Assembly: GCA_004519485.1 (NCBI GenBank)
Contig: CP038121.1
Location: forward strand, 124,001 to 188,000
Reading direction: 5' to 3'
Source of the DNA: Nannochloropsis oceanica
Lineage: Eukaryota > Sar > Eustigmatophyceae > Eustigmatales > Monodopsidaceae
Length of the DNA stretch: 64,000 nt
How positions within the stretch are numbered: position 1 is the stretch's first letter; every line of letters begins with the position of its first letter. Shown here piece after piece: positions 58,401 through 64,000 of this stretch. The position numbers were made by a program, and so were the translations under genes. The notes beneath the pieces are model-generated. The model ran no database searches. It saw nothing but the letters and a program-made list of their open reading frames with translations, and had not been told where the DNA came from.

Positions 58401-59492
58401 CTCCCCGTCCGCCGGGGTGGCCAGTGGACGGCACAACAACGCCACGGGCAGCTTGGCCTGCGCGGCGATTTCCCCGCTCACGGGGACGTGGAAGGTTGTG
58501 GACCGAAGGAAGCGAGGGGAGCAGTTGCCGTCATCCAAGGCCCGAAACGGTCGGGTCGCACAGGGGGGGGCTCTGTCCCCATTGCTCAGCGTGCGGTACG
58601 TCATCGGGGTGGCGGGAGCACCGGGCACCCCGCCCTCTCCCCCGCCCTCCCCTGTGGTGCTGCTGTCGATGGGACGCGGGATTTGGTTGGGGTCCACGCG
58701 TTGGGAGGGGGTGGAGGGGGAGGGATAAGGCCCCGGAGGGCGAGAAGCACCGCTGTTGCCGCTGGTGGTGGTGCCGGGCGGAGGGGGGTAAGCTCCTGGG
58801 TATTGTAGTTGTTGTTGTTGTTGTTGTTGTTGTTGGTAAGGGTAGGAGGAAGGAGGTGGTAGTATTTGTTGTTGCTGCAACTGCTGTGGAGGAGGAGGAG
58901 GGTAGCCTACGTGTGTGTTGTGTGGATTAACGATGAGCGTCCGTACTATCTTGCGAGCAGATCCCTCCCTCCCTCCCTCCCTCCTTCCCTCCCTCCCTCC
59001 CTCACCATACGGACTGGGCGCGGTCAGCCCCCCCGGAAAGGCACCACCAGGCGTCTTGTGAGGAGGGGGAGGAGGGGAGGGGTAACCGCCCATCCCCCCT
59101 CCACCCGTGGGAGGAGGCATCATCACCCCTCCTTCCCCTGCAGTGCCGCTTGATGGGGGTTGGTGCTGGTGCTGGTGCGGCAATTGCTGGTGGTGCTGCT
59201 GCTGGGGAGGGGGGGGGGGGAGGGGCCGTACTGCTTCCTGAGGCCCCACCGGGCATCGGCTGCATGGGCCGCATGGGAGAGGAAGGGAGGGAAGGAGAGC
59301 GGTAAGCGTTGTCAGGCGGCGGCTGCACCTGCTGTTGCCGCTGCTGCTGCTGCTGCTGGTGGTGGTTATATCGGGATGGGCCGGGAGAAGAAGGATGAGG
59401 GGGGGGAGGAGCAGGAGCACCAAAGGGAGTAGGGGACGGAGGAGGGACCCCTAGGCCGATCCCAACAGAGGAGGGAGGGCGGGAGGGAGGAG

Positions 59493-59523
<31 letters not shown>

Positions 59524-60651
59524 CTGCGATGGTTGTTGTTGGAAGGAGGGGGGGAAAGGGGGACGAAAAGCGCCAGGGTGGGAAGGGGTAGCAGTAGTAG
59601 GTGGCTGAGGGAGGGCACGAGGGCTTGTGGGCCGCTGCTGCTGGTACTGCTGGTGCTGCTGCTGCATGGGAGCAGGGGCGGCCCCTCCCATCGGTCCCGG
59701 GGGCCGCACAGGCCCTCCCCCAACCCCTCCCCCCGTCCCTCCTCCTCCTCCTAAAGGCTTCACGGGGCCTTGTCCAGCACCAGACATGCCCATTGGGGGA
59801 GAGGGGGCCATCATCCCTTTCCCTCCTCCTCCTCCTCCCACCAAAGAAGGTCCCGGCCTTGCTCCCTGCTGTTGCTGGGGCGGCTGGTAGGGTTGAGGAG
59901 CAGCAGCAGTAGAAGGAAAGCCAGCAGGCATCCGGGGGGAGGCAGCACCAGAATGACCTGCCGGCGGCGCTCGTGGCAGCTGCTGCTGGTGGGTCGGCTG
60001 GCGGTAAGGAGAGGGAGGAGGAGGGGTAGGCGCCATCATTCCGCGAGAAGGAGGGATGGGAGAAGGAGGGGCACCCCCCCCATTCATCTGCCGAGGGTAC
60101 GGAGAAGGAGAAGGAGCGCCACGGGGCGGTGCTTGGCCGGCTTGCATAGGAGGCGGCATAGCAGGTGAAGTCCTAGGGGAGGGAGGGCGGGGAGGTCCTC
60201 CTCCGGCTCCTATTCCTCCTCCTGTTTGTCCCAAGTGCCGGGGTGTCCCCGCAGTGCCAGGAAAAGGGGCGGGAAAAGGAGGACCACGTGCTTGCTGCTG
60301 CTGCAAATGATGTTGCGGAGGAGGCATGGGACGCGGTGGCTGATGCTGCTGCCCAGGAGGGCTTGGCGTCATCATCCCCCCTGCTGCTGCTCCAGGTCGT
60401 GGGGGCTGCTGCTGCTGCTGCTGTTGCGGAGGCTGCTGATACATCTGCTGCTGTGGCGGGTGTTGCTGCTGCTGGTAGCCTTGACCAGGGTAGCCCTGCT
60501 GCGGGGGCGGCTGCTGGTGCTGGTGGGGCTGCTGCTGTTGGTACTGATGCTGCGGCGGCAGCGGTGGCTGCAGCCCTCCTGGGTGTTGCTGCTGCTGTTG
60601 GGGTGGGTAGTGGGGAGGACCACCACCGCCGGGTGGAGGTGGATAGGACAT
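55482..60651 (-). CDS. SEC24: Sec24, cargo-binding subunit of the COPII coat
   Basis: Pairs with Sec23 at ER exit sites and selects cargo for COPII vesicles. Five exons: 59006-60651, 58348-58906, 57989-58126, 57195-57797 and 55482-57060 (about 1507 aa). The first exon encodes a long Pro/Gln/Gly-rich disordered region. Then come TPMTYRTLSNGDR and the zinc finger CTRC...CNIC (exons 2-3), the trunk (RPEFSRGSVDWLVGSDY, TPIYVFCLDVS), then the beta-sandwich, helical and gelsolin parts to QNRLAGR. Exon 1 has a frame problem. Upstream of a 12-base C run (59209-59220 on the plus strand as G) the Pro/Gln frame is one base off from the frame downstream (QQQHHQQLPHQHQHQ), and no intron there repairs it. 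One extra base in the run would explain it, either a sequencing slip or a real lesion. The Sec24 identity is firm. Confidence 0.92.
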
Positions 60652-61306
60652 CCTCGTCTCTTGCTCGAGATGCTTGTGAACTCTGTCTTTATGTAAGTAT
60701 AAAAGTATATGTGCGATGTATTGTAAGACAGAAGGGAAGAAAGCAGTTGTGTCGAGGGTGAATGGCGATTTGAAGGCGAGGCGCATAACTGACCAGGCCC
60801 AAATGCCCACCCGCCGGCCTCTCCGGTTTTCAGTAAGACAACAAGCAGCAATACACGGTTGTTTGCCACCTCGGGAGACCTTATTGCTTCGCATAAATTG
60901 AACCAATTTCGAATGGGTAAGGCCTGAAATAGCCAAAGTCCATCATGGGCTCCCGTGCTCCCATTCTAACTCATCGTTGTTGCCTTTCGCCCGTCGCTCA
61001 AGAACACACTTGATTTTTACCCACGACCCACGGCCAATATGCAATATCAAAAAGTCAGGAACCAAGGCACTGTAGTCCTTGGCTTGCCATGGAGAAATTA
61101 CCTTGCGATGTCTGGCAGTGTGGAGTGGGAAAAACAGGTGCTCGTGACCACCCACCCTTCTAATTAATTCATCATCAAATCATCATCTCTCGACGTTTCG
61201 TCTCCTCAAGCTCAAGCCAACGCAACGCGGTTATTATGTCTAATGCCCTTCCTGCCGACCTCTCTTAATTCCCATCGTAGACTCACAGCGCTCCATAGCC
61301 CTTACG
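60652..61306. promoter_or_regulatory. Divergent promoter region between Sec24 (-) and the trifunctional-enzyme subunit (+)
   Basis: A 655-bp spacer without GGGA repeats. It should contain both promoters. No motif can be assigned with confidence. Confidence 0.5.
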
Positions 61307-64000
61307 ATGATGCTCCGCTCCTCCCCTGCCCTCCTTCGTGGGCTTGCCACCAAGGCCGCCGCCTCCAGCAAGAAACCGGCAGTAGTGCTAGTGGACGGAG
61401 CCCGCATTCCCTTCGCCCAGTCGTCGACAATCTACAGCGACTACATGGGCGTGGACTTGCAAAAGATCGCGTACAAGGGATTAATTGACAAGACGGCCGT
61501 GGATCCGAAGGAGATTGATTACATCCTTGGGGGCACTGGTAGGCTCATAGGGAGGGAGGGTGGGAGGGAGGGAGGGTGGAAGGGAGGGAGGGAGGGAGGG
61601 AGGGAAGGAGGGTTGCCAGCCGATTCAAGTAGCTGCGCATTCGTCATCGTAGCGAGATTATGGTTATCTCGCACGGATATATCCCCTGTAAGGACTGAAA
61701 TATGCATCTCCATTCCCCTCTCCCTCCCTCCCTCCTCTCCTTCCCTCCTTCCCTTCCTCCCTCCCTCCTTCCCTTACTTCCAGTCATCCAGGAGGTCAAG
61801 ACGAGTAACATCGCCCGTGAGGCCGCCATGGCCGCGGGCTTGCCCACCAATATCCCTTCCCACACGGTGGTGCTCGCCTGCATCTCCTCCAATGTCGGCA
61901 TATGTTCTGCCGCGGGTGAGGGAATTTGTGGCGGGAGGGCGGGAGAGGAAAGAAATGCAGAGCGATAGGAACCTGCCTTATATTCCCATCTACGTTTGCC
62001 CCCCCCGAAGAGAAAAAATGCACATTAAAACCAAGCTTCATTGCTGCTTATAGGAGGTGTGGAGACTTCTTTCGACGTCCCCATCGCTTCTCTGACCTTC
62101 CCTCCCTCCCTCCCTCCCTCCCTCCCTCCCTCCCTCCCCTCCTTCCTCCTTCCCGCAGAAAAAATCCTCTGCGACAAGGCCAGTCTCGTCCTCGTCGGCG
62201 GCGTGGAGACCTTCTCTGACGTGCCCATCCGCCTTACACGGCCCATGCGGCAGGCACTCATCACCCTCCCCAAGGCCATGAAGAAGGGACCATTGGGCAT
62301 CCTCAAGCATCTGTCCAAGCTAAAGCTCAAGGTATCTTCTTATTCTCTTTCACCCTTCCTTCCCTCGACGACCTTGTTCCTTCACCCCTCCTTCCATCCC
62401 CTCCTCCCCCCCTCCCTCCCTCCTGCAGGAACTGGGCCTGGAGACGCCGGCCATCGCCAACTACACCACGGGGGAGGTGATGGGCCACTCATCCGACCGT
62501 CTTGCGGCCAAGTTCGGGGTGTCCAGGCGCGAGCAAGGTAAGGAATGGAGGACGGGAGGAGAAGAGGGAGGGATTGATTGGCTGTGGGAGGTGGAGATGT
62601 TGTACACGTCCTTATATTTATGGGGGGTTCCTTCCACTCTCATTACGGTCTGCATGTCCTTCCACTCTCATCACGGTCTGCATGCCTCTCCACTCTCATC
62701 ACGGTCTGCATGTCCTTCCACTCTCATCACGGTGCTACTTTCCTTACCCTTTCATCACGGTGCTAATTCCCTTCCACTCTCATCACGGTACTAATTTCCT
62801 TACACTCTCAACACGGTGTTTATTTGAGTAGATGAGTATGCCGCCCTGTCGCATCAACGTGCGGCCAAGGCCCACAAGGACGGCCTCTACAAGGACGTAA
62901 GTACCCTCCTTCCCTTCCTCCCTCGCCCCCTACCTACCTCCCTACCTACCTGCCTACCTCCTCTAGCACACATCATTCATGTAGAGGATGACAGCACAGC
63001 GAACGGCGTCAATTGCTCGAGTCCTATGTCTCACCCCTCCCTCCCTCCCTCCCTCCCTCCCTCCCTCCCTCAGGAGATCATCCCGGTGGAGGGCAACACC
63101 CTCGAGAACGGCATCAAGGGCGAATCGACAGCTGACACGCTCGCTAAGCTCAAGCCCGCCTTCGTCAAACCCCACGGCACTCACACTGCCGCCAACAGCT
63201 CCTTCTTGTCCGACGGCGCCTCCGCCTCTCTGGTACTTTCACCCCTCCTTCCCTCCCTGCCGTCTGCCCGCACTCGCTGTAAAGCCAAGGTCCCCATCTG
63301 GGGCATGTCACTCCAAATACCCACCCTACCCCTCCCTCCCTCCCTCCCTTTCTCCCTCCCTCTCCTCAGATTGCCTCGGAGGAAAAAGCACTTTCCCTCG
63401 GCTTTAAGCCCAAGGCCTTTATTCGCGCCTGGGAATTCGTCGCCGTCGATCCCTTTGAGCAGCTGCTCCTTGGGCCCACGTATGCTACTGCCAAGGTACG
63501 CCCTTCCCTCCCTCCTTCCCTCCTCACCTCTCATATCCTCGTTTATCCTTCCCTGCTCTCCTTCCCTCACTTCCTCGCCCTCTTTGACCTCACGCTTTCT
63601 CGACTGGACACGACGCTCCTTCATATTCCCTCCCTCCCTCCCTCCCTCCCTAGGTCTTGGCGTCGGCGGGCCTGACGCTGGCGGACATGGATGTGGTGGA
63701 GATCCATGAAGCCTTCGCCGGCCAAGTAATTTCCAATTTTAGAGCCATGAGCAGTGATGCCTTTGCTCAGGTAGGGCGGGGCAGAGGGAGGGAGGAAGGA
63801 AAGAGTACCTGTTCCGTTGAACAGAAGTGGGCCTGGAGGGCGGCAAACACAAAAAGGCTCTCTTGTCTCTTGTCTCGGGTCTTTTGTCTCGACCCCCCGG
63901 CTTTTCCGTCCCACGTGTAGTTGTCAATAGTTGAATCCATCCCTCCTTTCCTCCCTCCCTCCCTCCCTTGCCAATCTCCCAGGAGTTTTTGGGACGTTCC
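61307..64000 (+). CDS. HADHB: Mitochondrial trifunctional enzyme beta subunit (3-ketoacyl-CoA thiolase), 3' end off the window
   Basis: Cleaves 3-ketoacyl-CoA with CoA to acetyl-CoA in the last step of long-chain beta-oxidation. Nine exons in frame so far: 61307-61538, 61784-61915, 62159-62331, 62429-62537, 62832-62896, 63074-63232, 63370-63495, 63654-63770 and 63983->64000. The N-terminus ([20 protein letters not shown]) looks like a mitochondrial presequence. The nucleophilic Cys110 is in [11 protein letters not shown] and the His350 base is in [62 protein letters not shown] and [13 protein letters not shown] match the human beta subunit closely. The final C-x-G-G loop and C-terminus are beyond the right edge. 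An alternative acceptor at 62053 would add 35 in-frame codons (see findings). Confidence 0.93.
62628..62826. repeat. 28-bp minisatellite, about seven copies, in a thiolase intron
   Basis: Unit close to CTTCCACTCTCATCACGGT plus a variable tail (CTGCATGTC in early copies, GCTAATTTC in later ones). It fills the 3' part of intron 62538-62831 and runs up to the acceptor TTGAGTAG, in the place where other introns carry CCCT arrays. Confidence 0.88.

Noticed and set aside
1-64000. tRNA, rRNA or other structured RNA genes
   Set aside because: No convincing A/B boxes with a cloverleaf, and no rRNA-like sequence, were found by eye on either strand. A covariance-model scan would be needed to exclude small RNAs.

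Overview
The window is nuclear DNA of a eukaryote: intron-rich genes with GT-AG splice sites and no operons, tRNAs or rRNAs that I could recognise. Three observations point to a photosynthetic stramenopile, most likely a eustigmatophyte alga of the Nannochloropsis/Microchloropsis type. Two proteins carry a signal peptide followed by a phenylalanine at the cleavage site (NAF and HSF), the plastid-import signature of secondary red plastids. The gene set fits a eukaryotic alga. Nearly every intron is packed with GGGA or CCCT repeats, which as far as I recall is typical of Nannochloropsis gene models. The organism call is inference, not proof.

Layout, left to right: the 3' half of a pepsin-like aspartic protease (+, cut by the left edge); a SAM-carrier-like mitochondrial-carrier-family gene (-); a phytanoyl-CoA dioxygenase family gene (+); a succinate/fumarate mitochondrial carrier (+); a second, complete aspartic protease (-); a CrcB/FEX fluoride channel (+); a WD40-like protein (-); a plastid-targeted DUF1995-like protein (+); a plastid-targeted TPR-like protein (-); the catalytic subunit of glutamate-cysteine ligase (-, 17 exons); a full-length ABCC/MRP transporter (-); a BT1-family folate/biopterin transporter (+); a START-domain protein (-); a B-type cyclin (+); the COPII coat protein Sec24 (-); and the thiolase (beta) subunit of the mitochondrial trifunctional enzyme (+, cut by the right edge). 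Exons were placed by hand from splice signals, reading-frame phase and family conservation. For most genes every junction keeps frame, so the models are quite tight.

Two kinds of region can be told apart. From 1 to 33 kb and from 46 to 64 kb, introns are built from GGGA runs near the 5' splice site and CCCT runs near the 3' splice site (sense strand). From about 33.6 to 45 kb these repeats are absent from the genes. Here an ABCC pump and a BT1 transporter diverge from a 610-bp spacer, and partial copies of one dispersed repeat family lie on either side. Glutamate-cysteine ligase sits next to the ABCC pump, so glutathione synthesis, a candidate glutathione-conjugate or folate exporter, and a folate/pterin importer are neighbours. 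Whether this is functional is inference.

No virus-like element, LTR element, CRISPR array or intact DNA transposon was seen.
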